A stretch of 64,000 nt of DNA. Origin: Rhodeus uyekii (Eukaryota; Chordata; Actinopteri; Cypriniformes; Acheilognathidae). This document shows positions 6,801 through 61,247 of the stretch, in pieces; the stretch's first letter is position 1, and each line of letters begins with the position of its first letter. The notes beneath the pieces were generated by a model that made no database searches, was not told the DNA's origin, and saw nothing but the letters and a program-made list of their open reading frames with translations. Position numbers and translations under genes: made by a program. The stretch covers positions 930,001 through 994,000 of the forward strand of contig JAWRVZ010000057.1 in NCBI GenBank assembly GCA_037043235.1, written 5' to 3'.

Positions 6801-9426
6801 TCCCCGTCCTCTGCCCCCAGCCCGGATGAATCTCAAAGCACTAAGGGTGAGAGTGACGCCACCATCGAAGTGGACAGTGTGGCAGAATCACAGGAGGGTC
6901 TCGGGGAGAATGAGTCCACTCATAGCTTTGATGCTAGTGCAAGTTCAAGCAATTCCAGCATCTCACTGCAGGATCGAGATGGAAAGGACCGAGGTGAGTC
7001 AATGTGCTCAATGCACATTTAGGTAATACCAATGGTTGACATTTGATTTTGGGGGGAAGAAATAAGACTTAAATACAGTAATACCTCGGTTTACGAGTTT
7101 AATTCGTTCCAAGAACTCAAAATGCTCGTACACCAAAACAATTTCCCCCATAAGAATACACTAAAAATCAATCAATTCGTTCCACACGACCATAAATGCC
7201 CATTTTAAATTAATTAGTTAAAATTATAACCATTAAGATCTCATATAAATACTAATTATATTATAATTAATAATTGACAATTAAACTCTAAAAATACTTG
7301 ACAATTTACTGTAATGCACTTTAGCTTTGAGTAGCATTGCTGCTGGTGTGATGGAGGGAAGGAGGGGGAGGGGGGGTGTTACTGCTTAGAGGGAGGATTT
7401 CATACCTTCTATATGCTGTACTGTACGTATACATTTCACTACGTGAACAATAGCGATCACAGCTAATGTTACAACACGAGGTAAAACCGCTGTAAATCAC
7501 TCGTAAAATTATCACTGTGGTGAATGATGCAACCAAACCCGAGAGAATGAACGAGTTAAGGGGTGATAAAGGGGTTGGAACCACTTGACTGTTTTATGAG
7601 AGGCTGTTGTTAGGATAAAAACGCATGTGAAGATGCTGACCGTTAGATCTTTTCCACACAAAAATGCACGTGAATGAGGGAATATTTTTCTCGCACACCG
7701 ATACAATGCTCGTAGACAAATTTGACTTTACATGCTCGTACACCGTTTTGCTCGTATACAAAGTCACTCGTAAACAGAGGTATTACTCTATTGGCCCAGT
7801 AAGACTGGTGCAGTAAAAAAAAAAACAACAACAACAAAAAAAACTACCATTTCCTGATTCTGCTATTATCAGCAATATATGGTCCATTACTAGATTTGTA
7901 TTTTTATTATGATATGATTTTAATTTTTGATTTATTGACCGTCTTTGTTCATCTTCTTCTTATCCTTTTGGTTACTAATTTAAATGTTCAGGTCAAAAGA
8001 GGTTATTGGATTGCACTTCCAGTTCGTCGACCAAGAAGCAAAAACGCAGCCAAAAACGTTCAAGCGCTGTTTGTAAAACAGAGAAGAATGGAGCAGGTGA
8101 GTTCTGAAGCAGTTATCACTGTCCAAGTCAGTTCTTTTTTTGTTCTTTTTTAAGGTTTTATGCTATAAACCGATATTGAATATGTAATTTTACATCCTAA
8201 AAGGTTAGATCAGGTTCATTCAGTTATTTTTTCGGTCAATATATAATTTTTGTGAAAGAAAGAACGGGGTCAAATATGATGATAGCAGAGAATGGTTTCG
8301 CTAACTTGACTGATGTCACCTGATGTTACGCTTCTCTTGGCTGACTGATTAACCCCGGTTTCAATTGCACGGTCAACTTGTAGTAATATTTAGTTTTGTG
8401 TATTGTTTGTCTTGATCAGATTTGAGTCTGTTTTAGTGTTGACCGTCTCTGTGTGTCTGCAGGTCACAGCAGTGACAGTGAGGACCTGTCTGCCATGGAC
8501 AGCTCTAATAAGCTAACCCCAGTCAAGCACTCCAGCCTACCCAAGAGCCAGAAGCTTTCTCGATCGCCTGGGCTCGTTTCTCCCAACAGTAAAGACATGG
8601 AGAAAGACAAGCACAAAGAGAAGCAGTCCATCCCCTCCCCTCGCACATATAAATGGTCCTGCCAGTTGAGTGAGTTTCCAAAACCTTTCAATTCAACACA
8701 TTTCGGTTGTGGCTTCGCTGACATCAGATAAAAGACATTTGATAGTAATTCTCCACTTAATGTGAGGCAGAATCCTGCCAATTGATAGAATTCCGGACAC
8801 AGTAAAATACCTTTTCTTTGTTTATATCTGAGATTCAATTGATCCATACACTTTTACTCCATACTATGTGCTATTTAACTTTTTTTTTTTTTTTGCTTTA
8901 AAGATTGGTTTATATATCAGATGAATGTAAATAAAAGATACTCCGGCTCACTTTAAATGTCAGGGAATTCTACTGTACCCAGACGTCTCTTGGATTACTC
9001 TCATGCCCATCCGTGCAGTTGTATCCAAAATGTCTTTCGCAGCAGATGACTTTATTTGAATGAATTTAACGTCGCGTTCTTGCTTTTTTTCACAGCTGAG
9101 CTGGACAACATGTCAAGTACAGAGCGCATTTCATTCTTGCAAAAGAAGCTACAGGAAATCAGGAAATACTACATGTCTCTCAAGTCAGAGGTGGCTTCAA
9201 TCGACAGGAGGCGGAAGAGGTTAAAAAAGAAGGAAAGAGAAGGTACATTTGTGTTAATTACTTGTAACGTTTATTTGAGCCGTTTTGGCGCAAACGATTG
9301 ACCTCTGACTTCTGATCGACAGTGTCCCACACCACAGCGTCCACGTCATCAGGCTCGTCGGACACGGGCATGAGCCCGTCTTCAGCTTCCCCTACGCAGA
9401 ACACTGTGGCCGTGGAGTGCAGGTGA
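552..9426 (+). CDS. arid4a: ARID4A (RBBP1), C-terminal 834 residues, ten exons, 5' part outside the window
   Basis: Nuclear chromatin adaptor; the family binds RB pocket proteins and recruits the SIN3-HDAC corepressor. Coding exons joined by eye: 552-805, 2197-2376, 2824-2908, 2996-3173, 4632-4694, 5812-6993, 7992-8096, 8463-8669, 9096-9242, 9323-9426. They total 2505 nt (834 codons plus TGA), every junction is GT-AG and the phase is kept throughout. In order the product shows an acidic Lys/Glu-rich linker, a chromobarrel domain (VKYGKGKTQKIYEA to DEWVKADRIIWP), a basic RGRPP stretch, a long acidic low-complexity exon with LVCHE, and the C-terminal R2-type repression region (SPRTYKW, STERISFLQKKLQEIRKYYM) ending AVECR. 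The N-terminal Tudor/PWWP-like and ARID domains must lie to the left. ARID4A rather than ARID4B is chosen from LVCHEVDLDD, the C-terminus and the timm9/talpid3 neighbourhood. Confidence 0.95.
934..1015 (+). pseudogene. Decayed C/D snoRNA copy D (arid4a intron A/B)
   Basis: Homologous to copies A-C by C box ATGATGA (954-960), GGAATGGTTTCGCT (967-980), GATGTCAC (993-1000) and CTTCTCTTGGCT (1002-1013). No D box follows: the sequence reads CCTCTGC where the others read GACTGATTA. The ACCCC arm of the stem is also gone. The centre has changed to GCATCTCATGC, a small hairpin. It is probably non-functional, though both rRNA-complementary segments survive. Confidence 0.6.
1541..2003 (+). repeat. TTCAAAAG-type interspersed repeat with SINE tail inserted
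   Basis: Begins CGTTCAAAAGTTTGG and contains the CACATGAACCTTCAGAAATC and GATATGATGATCTGA blocks seen again near 21.2, 25.2, 37.9, 45.5, 48.1 and 60.5 kb. Part of a tRNA-SINE tail (TGCAAGTCACTTTGGATAAA) interrupts it at about 1600-1625. A non-autonomous DNA element common in cyprinids. It fills much of the arid4a A/B intron. Confidence 0.7.
2197..2376 (+). CDS. arid4a: arid4a exon B: chromobarrel, first part
   Basis: Acceptor TTTGACAG ends at 2196; donor GTGAGG starts at 2377. Encodes DEREEGDGCEDSEHSL followed by TKVKVKYGKGKTQKIYEA and LYLVHYYGWNVR. This is the strand-rich start of the ARID4 chromobarrel, a fold that reads methylated histone tails, with aromatic residues YGWN in the expected cage region. 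The exon ends inside an Arg codon completed by the next exon. Confidence 0.95.
2505..2595 (+). ncRNA. Intronic C/D-box snoRNA-like unit, copy A (arid4a intron B/C)
   Basis: A 91-nt unit in the 2377-2823 intron, on the host's strand. The closing stem GGGGT (2505-2509)/ACCCC (2591-2595) brackets C box ATGATGA (2515-2521), D' CTGA (2549-2552), C'-like TGATGTT (2560-2566) and D box CTGA (2584-2587). This is the layout of box C/D snoRNAs, which assemble with fibrillarin and guide 2'-O-methylation. Segments TGGTTTCGCT (2532-2541) and TTCTCTTGGCTG (2571-2582) can pair with adjacent parts of a conserved 28S rRNA region. Two further copies sit in other introns of the gene. Processing from the spliced intron is expected. 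I do not recognise a named family. Confidence 0.78.
2824..2908 (+). CDS. arid4a: arid4a exon C: chromobarrel, second part
   Basis: Acceptor CGGTAACAG ends at 2823; donor GTGAGT starts at 2909. Encodes YDEWVKADRIIWPGDKGG and then a Lys-rich tail (KRKQKKKMK). YDEWV and IIWP are hallmarks of MRG/ARID4/MSL3 chromobarrels. The exon leaves in phase 0 and an 87-bp intron follows. Confidence 0.95.
2996..3173 (+). CDS. arid4a: arid4a exon D: basic RGRPP linker
   Basis: Acceptor TCACCACAG ends at 2995; donor GTAAGA starts at 3174. Encodes NKEDGEEDKVKTVVRRGRPP and a Ser/Pro-rich segment (SLSKTPSSEGRSSSK). RGRPPLKST resembles the segment just after the chromobarrel in mammalian ARID4A. RGRP is AT-hook-like, so weak minor-groove DNA contact is possible but unproven. 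Leaves in phase 1. Confidence 0.9.
3325..4555 (+). mobile_element. Tigger/pogo-like DNA transposon remnants, nested
   Basis: Starts with CAGTAATATCTTGAGAAACG after a TA and resembles the left end of the element at 7076-7788. Its body is split by the hAT element at 3372-3931. Around 4455-4548 a second stretch (CACCAAAACAATTTGCCCCA) matches the same family again, so at least two fragments or a rearranged copy are present. No transposase frame is visible and the right border is uncertain. Confidence 0.55.
3372..3931 (+). mobile_element. hAT-type MITE with 8-bp target duplication
   Basis: 560-bp element with inverted termini TAGGGACCAACCAAATTCAC on the left and the matching GAATTTGGTTGGTCCCTA on the right. 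It is flanked by perfect 8-bp direct repeats CTGAGTAC (3364-3371 and 3932-3939). TAGGG termini and an 8-bp duplication are hAT hallmarks. It has no transposase frame, so it is non-autonomous, and it inserted into a Tigger-like element. Confidence 0.85.
4632..4694 (+). CDS. arid4a: arid4a exon E: short RRRTRRTSGMYDSD exon
   Basis: A 63-nt exon between acceptor TTGTACAG (ends 4631) and donor GTAAGA (4695). It reads TPRRRTRRTSGMYDSDRGSN in the phase set by its neighbours. Arg-rich TRRTSGMYDSD is an ARID4 family motif. It is isolated between two transposon-filled introns and is too short for ORF scanning. Confidence 0.88.
4777..5410 (+). mobile_element. piggyBac-type MITE, TTAA target site
   Basis: 634-bp unit with ends CCCTTTCACACA and TGTCAAAGGG between TTAA duplications (4773-4776 and 5411-5414). 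CCCTTT ends and TTAA targets are characteristic of piggyBac elements. No transposase is encoded. It lies in the same intron as snoRNA copy B and ends about 80 bp before that unit. Confidence 0.75.
5490..5580 (+). ncRNA. Intronic C/D-box snoRNA-like unit, copy B (arid4a intron E/F)
   Basis: Same 91-nt length and strand as copy A. Stem GGGGT (5490-5494) pairs with ACCTC (5576-5580) and includes one G-U pair. C box ATGATGA is at 5500-5506 and D box CTGA at 5569-5572. The extra CTGA that precedes the D box in copies A and C is CTGT here, so the second CTGA is the true D box. Both 28S-complementary segments are intact. About 27 nt upstream (5463-5489) also match copy A, which indicates a DNA duplication and not retroposition. 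Confidence 0.75.
5812..6993 (+). CDS. arid4a: arid4a exon F: large acidic exon with the LxCxE motif
   Basis: A 1182-nt exon, acceptor TGTTTTTAG (ends 5811), donor GTGAGT (6994), phase 1 at both ends. The roughly 394 residues are rich in Glu, Ser, Pro and Lys and probably disordered. Recognisable ARID4A blocks are KRKITEQRTPEKKIRLE, the pocket-protein motif LVCHE with its acidic flank, and SDATIEVDSVAESQEGLGE. Large open antisense frames here come from the codon bias and are not genes. Confidence 0.95.
6630..6644 (+). other. arid4a: LxCxE pocket-protein-binding motif (LVCHE) of arid4a
   Basis: Codons CTA GTC TGC CAC GAA encode Leu-Val-Cys-His-Glu, an exact LxCxE match followed by VDLDDPEEKEK. 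ARID4A was first known as RB-binding protein 1, and this class of motif docks in the RB/p107/p130 pocket groove. The acidic residues downstream are the usual affinity-enhancing context. Its conservation in this fish gene suggests RB binding is kept. Confidence 0.9.
7076..7788 (+). mobile_element. Tigger/pogo-like MITE, TA target site
   Basis: Inverted ends CAGTAATACCTCGGTTTACG and ACAGAGGTATTACTC sit between TA dinucleotides (7074-7075 and 7789-7790). The 713-bp interior has no transposase. It occupies most of the arid4a F/G intron. Confidence 0.75.
7992..8096 (+). CDS. arid4a: arid4a exon G: KKQKRSQKRSS basic exon
   Basis: Acceptor AATGTTCAG ends at 7991; donor GTGAGT starts at 8097; phase 1 in and out. 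Encodes GQKRLLDCTSSSSTKKQKR and SQKRSSAVCKTEKNGAG. Mammalian ARID4A has a closely similar basic stretch immediately before its GQSSDSEDLP block, and here the next exon begins GHSSDSEDLS. A bipartite nuclear localisation signal is likely. Confidence 0.93.
8266..8356 (+). ncRNA. Intronic C/D-box snoRNA-like unit, copy C (arid4a intron G/H)
   Basis: Again 91 nt and on the host strand. The internal sequence equals copy A: stem GGGGT (8266-8270)/ACCCC (8352-8356), C box ATGATGA (8276-8282), D box CTGA (8345-8348). The flank shared with copy A is downstream (8357-8370), the opposite side from that shared by A and B. It ends about 105 nt before the exon H acceptor, a spacing common for intron-encoded snoRNAs. 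Confidence 0.77.
8463..8669 (+). CDS. arid4a: arid4a exon H: SSDSEDL to SPRTYKW
   Basis: Acceptor TGTCTGCAG ends at 8462; donor GTGAGT starts at 8670; phase 1. Encodes HSSDSEDLSAMDSSNKLTPV, QKLSRSPGLVSPNSKDMEKD and SPRTYKWSCQL. SPRTYKW opens the C-terminal R2 region, which in mammals contacts the SAP30/SIN3 complex. The last codon is split with exon I (TEL, where mammals have NEL). Confidence 0.95.
9096..9242 (+). CDS. arid4a: arid4a exon I: R2 helical repression segment
   Basis: Acceptor TTTTTTCACAG ends at 9095; donor GTACAT starts at 9243. Encodes ELDNMSSTERISFLQKKLQE, IRKYYMSLKSEVASIDRRRK and RLKKKERE. It is a predicted amphipathic helix/coiled coil followed by a strongly basic tract, nearly identical to mammalian ARID4A. 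An 80-bp intron follows. Confidence 0.96.
9323..9426 (+). CDS. arid4a: arid4a exon J: C-terminal exon with stop
   Basis: Acceptor TGATCGACAG ends at 9322. The split Val codon is followed by SHTTASTSSGSSDTGMSPSS, ASPTQNTVAVECR and TGA at 9424-9426. The VECR terminus is the conserved end of ARID4A. This exon is too short and in the wrong phase for simple ORF detection. Confidence 0.95.
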
Positions 9427-11100
9427 TGTCACGCCGTTGCCCTGACGAGCCAATAGCACTCGACTGCCCTCCGCCTCCACCTCTCCTCTCATCCCTATTG
9501 GCCACTCCCACTTTCTGCACTTTGTAAACTGATCCTGCCTCCTCTCGCTATCACTCTCGGCACCAGGGAACGGACTCTACGTGAGGGTTGAATGTAATCT
9601 ATGAAATCAAAGCTTATGATTTATACATCCAGAATGAATACGACGACGGCACTTTTCGCTTCTCTACAAACGCTGAACAGAAACCTCCTCTCACTGCTTC
9701 TGCACAGCAGGGACTGCTAATCAATCAGAACATGGTAAGAAAACAGTCTCGGATCCCTAGGTAATGGTCACCTTAACCAGCTGGATATGGTTATTCAAAG
9801 AAAGGTCAATTGTAGTGTGCTTGTTCCATCAGAACTGCCAAAGTACGTGTGTTACAGCAGAGTGCCCTATTTTGGAAAAGTAGGACAAAGTCAATTGCAA
9901 AAGGGAATGTAGTTTACTGAAAACCGCAGCCGGCGTCTTCCACTTCTTCTATCTTAGTATGTGAGCACAGAGAATTATGCAAAACCTATTTTTGTTGTCT
10001 CTTTTTAAGAAATAAGAAAATGAGGGGGGGGGGGGGGGGCGGGGGAGAAGCAGAACATGTTTACAGTGGAACACGAGATAACACTGTTTTCAGTGGACTA
10101 ATTTCCTTTGCAAGTGTATTTTGTCTTTTTATATGTAATTGCAGAGTTTTTATTTTAGTATGGAAAATTTCAAAAAGTATATATCACAGCCGTGAAGTTA
10201 TTTAATGAAAGATTTCTAGAGCTGAAATTTTTGTGTAAAATAAAGGTATTATCTTGCAACTTGTTAAATATATTTATTCAGTCCGTGGACGGCATTTTTG
10301 TATTTTTTACAAGACGAGAATCACAGTCGTCCCGCGTTCGGTTCGGTGGGGTGGGGTGGGGTAGAAGGAATGTGAGGTTTTGCGGGCTCCTCTTGAACCT
10401 TTGAATGTGACGTCAGGATTTGGGTAACTACTGTGCAGAAAACTGCATCTTCCCTCGTTTTGTTCATCCATTCGGGCCCAAAGCTTCCCTCGATGGAGCA
10501 CCAGAATTTGGTGACCAGCCTTTTTCCTCTTCTATTCTATTCTGGTTTTGTTTTTGTTCTTCCTGGTACTTTATAATTTAAACATTTATTCTGATTTTCA
10601 TTTTCAAGTTCTTGACCAATTGAAAAAAATGAGTTGCTTCTCACTCGAGTGTGTTCAAGCCCAGGGGTTTCTTACTGATTGTTCCTTTTGTAAATAGATC
10701 TTTCCAAAAAAACGTGTATTTGAAAAATACATTTTACACAAACTGTAAAAATGATTTATATTATTTTTTAAACAGTACATCTTTGTATATTAATTTTCCT
10801 TTTCTATGTGGAGTTGGTAGACGCATTAGCACATCTTTAGACTGTATATAATCCACCCGTTAGGAACCTGAACCCAAACCCAGCTGTCTAGAGTGAGGAC
10901 TGTTGAACATTTTACGGTGCGCTGTAGGCATCGATTCATTCACTGCAATGAAATTGTGAAAATTTGCTTCCCTGTGACTTCAGTTAATTTACAGATTCCT
11001 GGATGAAGAAATGAAGGCATTAGGTTCCTGAGCAAAGCCATTGTATCATTATGTAAAATAAGAGGTCTTCTCATTTCTAATAAAGTTTTGAAATATTATT
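9427..11100 (+). other. arid4a: arid4a 3' untranslated region
   Basis: About 1.67 kb between the stop codon and the polyadenylation signal at 11079-11084, with no coding potential. It holds a poly-G/GGGCGGGGG tract at 10023-10046, a GGGGT repeat at 10348-10362, and two Pumilio-type UGUANAUA sites, TGTAAATA at 10689-10696 and TGTATATA at 10843-10850. AT content rises towards the end, as is usual for vertebrate 3' UTRs. Confidence 0.75.
11079..11084 (+). terminator. arid4a: arid4a polyadenylation signal AATAAA
   Basis: Canonical AATAAA in TTCTAATAAAGTTTTG, with a T-rich stretch (CCCATTTCTTTCTTTATT) 20-40 nt downstream. It is the first canonical signal in a suitable context after the arid4a stop codon and lies before the tail-to-tail neighbour timm9. 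Confidence 0.75.
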
Positions 11101-11552
11101 CCCATTTCTTTCTTTATTAACTGATACAAATAAAACAAACAATAGAATATGTTGAACAGTTTAAGCCAAATATTTTACGTGTGTGTGTGTGTATATATAT
11201 ATATATACACACACACACACATGTGAATTAAAGAGAGTGCAAACAATATATTGGTATAGAATGCCAATACAATATTGTTAATACTAATACCATTTATGTT
11301 TATTACTAGAAATATCAGCATGTTGTTTGCACTTTAATTTGTGTGTGTATATATTTAGTATTTTTACTCCTTCAAACTCAGATTTAATATAAAAGCTGCC
11401 TTAATTAAAGGAAGTGCAAATACTTAAACATTTACATGTTAAGTGTCATTGAAATGCAAAAATCTATTTTGAATTTAGGTTGAACTATGACTTGAGCATG
11501 TTTTGAGAGTTTCTCACACGATTCAGAACACATCCTTGTTAAGCATTTAGTT
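11101..11552. other. Tail-to-tail intergenic spacer, arid4a/timm9
   Basis: AT-rich spacer between the arid4a polyadenylation signal and the presumed timm9 3' end. The only structure seen is the (GT)n(TA)n(CA)n tract at 11178-11223. No gene is apparent. Confidence 0.6.
11178..11223. repeat. Palindromic (GT)n(TA)n(CA)n microsatellite
   Basis: ACGTGTGTGTGTGTGT runs into TATATATATATA and then ACACACACACACATGT, so the whole tract is self-complementary. It can form a hairpin or cruciform and is probably length-polymorphic. Confidence 0.9.
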
Positions 11553-11558
11553 TTTATT
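11553..11558 (-). terminator. timm9: Candidate timm9 polyadenylation signal
   Basis: TTTATT on the plus strand reads AATAAA on the minus strand, about 280 nt after the timm9 stop. It is the nearest canonical hexamer downstream. No transcript data support it here. Confidence 0.4.
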
Positions 11559-11835
11559 TCATTAGATAAATTACGCACGAACAAGACTATTTTATAGCAT
11601 TCTAACATAATCAAGATCTTTTGTGTTTTATGGAAGATCATCATCACGGTCAAAATGAGAGTGTCTATCCTTTGGGAAACCAAGAATCCCAACCATTCAG
11701 TTATCCGAAAAGCCGGAGGACGCGAGGTTCTTCTCACTGTTCCCAGTGTCTGCGTCCCCTGCCTTTGCTGCTCCAGCTCGGAGGGCCCTGCTCCCGCTGG
11801 AATAATGGTCTGGAGTTCAGTCCAGCAGCGGCTGA

Positions 11836-11970
11836 CTATCGCGGCTGTCCTAACAAGCCGGCTTTAGCAGCCAATGCTTCGTTCTGCTGGATGTGATATT
11901 CCTGGAAGCGCATGGAGATCCTCTGTGTCATCTTTAGGTACTTCTGTAAGCAGCTCTCAGAACATGAGCT
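11836..11970 (-). CDS. timm9: timm9 exon 4: second CX3C and stop
   Basis: Acceptor CTTTTCAG precedes 135 nt encoding SSCSESCLQKYLKMTQRISM, RFQEYHIQQNEALAAKAGLL and GQPR, then TAG (minus-strand 11838-11836). It contains the second CX3C (CSESC). The plus-strand frames seen over this interval are shadows. Confidence 0.97.
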   Translation of the reverse strand, partial: SSCSESCLQKYLKMTQRISMRFQEYHIQQNEALAAKAGLLGQPR

Positions 11971-12296
11971 CTGAAAAGAAGAGTTGCAATGAAATCAAGT
12001 ACATGGCACTGTTTAATAATAATAACTTCACGTTTATTTGAAAGGGTATTTAAGAAAGCATGATCACACACCTCCTCTGGCTTGACCTCTCTTGTAGTGA
12101 AATCTTTAACACAATCCATGAAGCAGTTTTCTGTCAGTTTATTATAGGTTCCCAGGAATTCTTTAAACTGAAAGATACAAAGATGATCACTGAATGACTT
12201 TAAAACTAGAAATAGAACCACATATGTGTTTGATCATGTCTGTGAGGCTCCTCTTGCCTGTTTGATCTGGTCTGATTCAGTAACCTGAGCTGCCAT
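11836..12296 (-). CDS. timm9: TIMM9, mitochondrial import chaperone, 89 aa, three coding exons
   Basis: Small TIM chaperone of the intermembrane space; with TIMM10 it forms the hexamer that escorts hydrophobic carrier precursors to TIM22. Minus-strand coding segments are 12296-12258 (MAAQVTESDQIKQ), 12167-12072 (FKEFLGTYNKLTENCFMDCV, KDFTTREVKPEE) and 11970-11836 (SSCSESCLQKYLKMTQRISM to GLLGQPR, stop TAG). They give exactly 89 residues, the usual vertebrate length. Twin CX3C motifs (CFMDC, CSESC) supply the two disulfides of the fold, and there is no cleavable presequence, as expected. The first coding intron has a GC donor. It is tail-to-tail with arid4a and head-to-head with talpid3. Confidence 0.97.
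12072..12167 (-). CDS. timm9: timm9 exon 3: first CX3C
   Basis: A 96-nt exon in phase 0, acceptor CTTTCAG, donor GTGTGTG. It encodes FKEFLGTYNKLTENCFMDCV and KDFTTREVKPEE, nearly identical to human TIMM9 and containing the first CX3C (CFMDC). The 90-bp intron before it uses GC-AG. Confidence 0.97.
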
Positions 12297-12316
12297 AGTT
12301 ACAATACAGTGGGATG
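12258..12316 (-). CDS. timm9: timm9 exon 2: start codon and MAAQVTESDQIKQ
   Basis: On the minus strand the acceptor TTCATTCACAG precedes 20 nt of leader and then ATG at 12296-12294. Thirteen codons follow to CAG, where the donor reads CAG|GCAAGAG, a GC donor in a strong context. MAAQ and SDQIKQ match mammalian TIMM9. Confidence 0.93.
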
Positions 12317-12551
12317 CTGTGAATGAAACTCAATATTAGTCAAATTAAAAGACATTAATACAGCAGATCTCACGGACAGCGCTCAACTTCCTAATATATA
12401 TTTTAATAGAGGCTTCAAATTAGTGTGATGAATGGCTACATTAGCCTTTAGCATCATCTCACATGCACATTTATGAAACTAACTACACGAAACATGCATT
12501 TCGACGCTAAAAGTCGCTTTATAATAAATCAGACTTAGATAATTAACGTAC

Positions 12552-12650
12552 CAAGAAGCAAGGGACACCTTTGCTGTCAGAAACGAGAGTCTGAAGGACA
12601 CGTGAGAACAGAACTGATATCCGCCGCTCTTTCCGAGCAAATAAGAGTCC
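12552..12650 (-). other. timm9: timm9 non-coding first exon (5' UTR)
   Basis: A good donor (TTG|GTACGT, minus strand, GT at 12551-12550) lies upstream of the exon 2 acceptor and makes a 235-bp first intron. The upstream limit is only a guess near 12640-12660, where GC-richer sequence (CCGCCGCTCTTTCC) ends. Confidence 0.5.
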
Positions 12651-12770
12651 TCGCTCATTAAATGTTAGAAACATGTACGAGGGACGACTCTAATATTCAC
12701 TACGAATGCCTGAAAATTATGCATAAAAAAAATCACTTGATGTATTTGTTTTTGGAGGGGTATTACGAGG

Positions 12771-12773
<3 letters not shown>

Positions 12774-12811
<38 letters not shown>
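12774..12811. repeat. (TA)n microsatellite
   Basis: About 19 TA units between the timm9 first exon and the promoter hairpin. Confidence 0.95.
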
Positions 12812-12813
<2 letters not shown>

Positions 12814-12948
12814 CTTAACTTTAGTCTGTAGTACTCCTTTTGTTGTAAACAAACAAAGAAAATAAGATCTTAAATAATCAAAATAAGGGATGTTATCTTA
12901 ATATAAAAATGTTAGACACTGTAAAACAGGTAGACGTGTTTTGATAAC

Positions 12949-12979
12949 GCGCTGCTGCCCCCAATGGGGGCAGCAGCGC
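12949..12979. repeat. Perfect 14-bp inverted repeat with 3-nt loop
   Basis: GCGCTGCTGCCCCC (12949-12962), AAT, then GGGGGCAGCAGCGC (12966-12979). Both arms are perfect and very GC-rich in an AT-rich surround. Confidence 0.95.
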
Positions 12980-13069
12980 AAAGACCTCTTACACTGAAAC
13001 AGCGAGAAAACGAACCTTTATTTTGAAATCGTTACGCCGTTGTTGCTACAATCACGGTTGTGATGTTTT

Positions 13070-13081
13070 GTTGTCGGTAAC
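13070..13081 (+). promoter_or_regulatory. talpid3: X-box-like (RFX) site upstream of talpid3
   Basis: GTTGTCGGTAAC fits the imperfect palindrome GTNRCC-RGYAAC of RFX X-boxes with one mismatch. RFX factors drive many ciliary genes and talpid3 is ciliary, so the site fits, but a single near-consensus match is weak evidence. Confidence 0.35.
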
Positions 13082-13229
13082 AACCTACTCCGTGATAATA
13101 ATTGCACTTACCTCTGAAGGGAACTGAAATAAAGCTTCCTTTGACTATCACATTAAACTACTGACGGGATTTAATATAAAAGCAGAAATCAGAGGGCTTG
13201 GTCCAACCTGTTGCTTTTAAAAACCACCC

Positions 13230-13239
13230 GCGCGGGAAA
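13230..13239. promoter_or_regulatory. E2F-like site
   Basis: GCGCGGGAAA is the reverse complement of TTTCCCGCGC, a strong E2F match, and is followed by TTTAAA. It lies about 215 bp upstream of the talpid3 start codon. Confidence 0.4.
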
Positions 13240-13455
13240 TTTAAAACGAATACTGTCCGCAACATCAGAGTGATTGACGCGTGTCATCTGCGGACAGCTC
13301 AGGAAATGCGTGCGGTAATCCTGGTGTTTGCGTCACACTTACGGCAAGACTGTTATACACGCTTTAACGGTTATTATTAACCGTTTAAAGACTGGCATCA
13401 CTGAAACACAGCCGCCGCCTCTTGTTACACTGTCTCGACACTGATGTGAGAGGAC

Positions 13456-61247
<47,792 letters not shown>

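Larger units (their letters stand above)
12651..13455. promoter_or_regulatory. Divergent timm9/talpid3 promoter region
   Basis: About 0.8 kb between the presumed timm9 first exon and the talpid3 start codon; the genes are transcribed apart. It holds a (TA)n tract (12774-12811), a perfect 14-bp hairpin (12949-12979), an X-box-like site (13070-13081), an E2F-like site (13230-13239) and an inverted repeat just upstream of the talpid3 start (13362-13390). GC content rises towards talpid3. The motif calls are by eye. Confidence 0.6.

Noticed and set aside
11621..11896. Plus-strand frames over 11.6-11.9 kb
   Set aside because: Antisense to timm9's last exon and 3' UTR, whose product is certain.
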